From assembly GCA_003645915.1 (NCBI GenBank), contig QNDG01000112.1, positions 1-6,070 of the forward strand: a stretch of 6,070 nt of DNA. The letters run 5' to 3'. This document shows, in pieces, positions 5,271-6,070 of this stretch (the stretch's first letter is position 1; every line of letters begins with the position of its first letter). This DNA is from Candidatus Zhuqueibacterota bacterium. Its GTDB lineage: Bacteria > Zhuqueibacterota > QNDG01. The notes beneath the pieces were generated by a model, which saw nothing but the letters and a program-made list of their open reading frames with translations, searched no databases and was not told where the DNA came from. A program made the translations under genes and the position numbers.

Positions 5271-5285
5271 GAACAACTATTTTTA

Positions 5286-5828
5286 TCAGGCTCTCACTTT
5301 TAAATGCTTTACGTCATTTATTGAAATATTAACACACAGACCCTGATTAATTGAATCTATATTAACAACAAATCTGTATTTATTGTTAATCTCTTTTAAA
5401 ATTCCTTTATATCCTGAAAGAGGTCCCCTTATAATTTCGACCAGATCACCTTTATTAAAATACTCACAGGGCTGAACACTTTTATCCTCTTTTAAAAATC
5501 TCTTTATCAGATCAATCTCTTCCTGAAGCACTCTTGCAGGTCTGCCGTTAAATGTAATATACATTACAGCGCCCTCAGCCTGAACTGCTCTGTATCTCTC
5601 CTTTTTATCTCCGTAAACAAAAACATAAGAAGGGAAAAGAGGTTTTTGGATAATCTTTTTACGGTCGGACCAAAATGAAACAACTTCCTTTAAAGGTGCA
5701 TAGCACTCTATACCCATATCTTCAATCTGGGATACTACAACCTTTTCATGCCTTGATTTGGTATAAAGAGCATACCAGCCTTTATCAAATAAAAGCTCTT
5801 CTTTTATGTTAATTTTTGAGTGATGCAT
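5286..5828 (-). CDS. NusG paralogue, specialised antiterminator (UpxY/RfaH/LoaP-like)
   Basis: From ATG 5828 the protein has 180 residues. The NGN domain spans ~17-110, starting at GWYALYTKSRHEKVV, with ECYAPLKEVVSFWSDRKK and the PLFPSYVFVY core at 63-72. A KOW domain follows (~125-155, GDLVEIIRGPLSGYKGIL). General NusG is usually next to secE and ribosomal genes. This copy instead follows an exopolysaccharide kinase, as specialised paralogues do when they help RNA polymerase through long polysaccharide operons. A longer reading from TTG 5858 adds ten residues; ATG 5828 is preferred because it has CAGG 9 bases upstream and leaves the usual short N-terminus. It is 85 bases downstream of the kinase stop and 97 upstream of cysQ. 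No ops-type recruitment element is visible. Confidence 0.9.
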   Translation of the reverse strand: MHHSKINIKEELLFDKGWYALYTKSRHEKVVVSQIEDMGIECYAPLKEVVSFWSDRKKIIQKPLFPSYVFVYGDKKERYRAVQAEGAVMYITFNGRPARVLQEEIDLIKRFLKEDKSVQPCEYFNKGDLVEIIRGPLSGYKGILKEINNKYRFVVNIDSINQGLCVNISINDVKHLKVRA

Positions 5829-5913
5829 TTTTTTCAACCTGATCCTATCCAAAAACAACCATTTTGTTCAGGAATCCGGGACAACTTAAAATTACAAATT
5901 TTTTAATATTAAA

Positions 5914-6070
5914 TCAATTTATGTGGTCGGTTTTTTGCTTTTTCTTACGCTTCTTTTTTTGTTCTCCGTCTCCATAATAGTAGTAGTGATAGTAATAGTA
6001 GTACGAACCGTACATCCTGTCAATATCAATTCCATTTACAAGACCACCGAGAAATTCAGCATTTACATTA
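5914..6070 (-). CDS. Exopolysaccharide tyrosine autokinase (BY-kinase, Wzc-type), C-terminal end only
   Basis: The last 51 codons are visible, open at the window edge. FLGGLVNGIDIDRMYGS is the end of the P-loop kinase domain. It leads into YYYYYHYYYY, the C-terminal tyrosine cluster that these kinases autophosphorylate to control chain length and export of capsule or exopolysaccharide at the inner membrane. The Walker motifs and the Wzz-type membrane domain lie outside the window. Unusually, the cluster is followed by a basic tail of about 18 residues (GDGEQKKKRKKKQKTDHIN) instead of ending near the last tyrosine. The gene lies immediately before the NusG-like gene in the same direction. Confidence 0.85.
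   Translation of the reverse strand, partial: NVNAEFLGGLVNGIDIDRMYGSYYYYYHYYYYGDGEQKKKRKKKQKTDHIN

Noticed and set aside
5829..5858. Longer NusG-like start at TTG 5858
   Set aside because: ATG 5828 has a better-placed ribosome site, and the extra ten residues precede any domain.

Overview
This is an A+T-rich bacterial window in which every supportable gene lies on the minus strand, so transcription runs from position 6070 towards 1. Several genes have recognisable Shine-Dalgarno sequences, and GTG/TTG starts occur alongside ATG. Together with a Wzc-type tyrosine-kinase tail and a NusG-like regulator, this suggests a Gram-negative, exopolysaccharide-producing bacterium. Lineage cannot be fixed from the sequence; an FCB-group, deltaproteobacteria-like or uncultured candidate lineage would all fit.

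Right end (about 4394-6070): a polysaccharide/sulfur segment. In transcription order it holds the C-terminal tail of a BY-kinase (tyrosine cluster, then a lysine-rich tail), a NusG paralogue of the UpxY/RfaH type, and a CysQ-type 3'(2'),5'-bisphosphate nucleotidase. Left end (1-847): the N-terminal 282 residues of an SLC13/DASS-type membrane transporter with the start of an RCK_C (TrkA_C) domain. SLC13-type permeases often accompany cysQ in sulfate-activation clusters. A plausible reading is therefore that these two ends belong to one PAPS/sulfated-polysaccharide locus.

Middle (about 848-4393): roughly 3.5 kb of accessory DNA between those ends. It contains a DUF4258/DUF2283 toxin-antitoxin-like pair (3835-4307), a DNA-polymerase-beta-fold nucleotidyltransferase overlapping a small helical protein of unknown function (2761-3514), and a stand-alone AAA ATPase with a DUF4143 C-terminus (1117-2385). 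The gaps are full of small repeats. Two copies of a ~150 bp repeat flank the ATPase gene, and each carries a REP-like GTAG+palindrome. There are also heptameric ATCCTTT/AACCTTT tracts at two sites, a pair of 22 bp direct repeats forming hairpins, and a G+C-rich patch holding a common CCCTTCGACAAGCTCAGGG-type element.

Two regulatory arrangements stand out. The ATPase gene has a near-consensus promoter (TTGACA, 17 bp, extended -10) with a 9-7-9 palindrome across its -10/start region. The DUF4258 gene has a TTGATT-A-AATCAA palindrome over a -10-like hexamer very close to its ATG. Both look like autoregulatory operators, but this is inferred. Nothing supportable is encoded on the plus strand.
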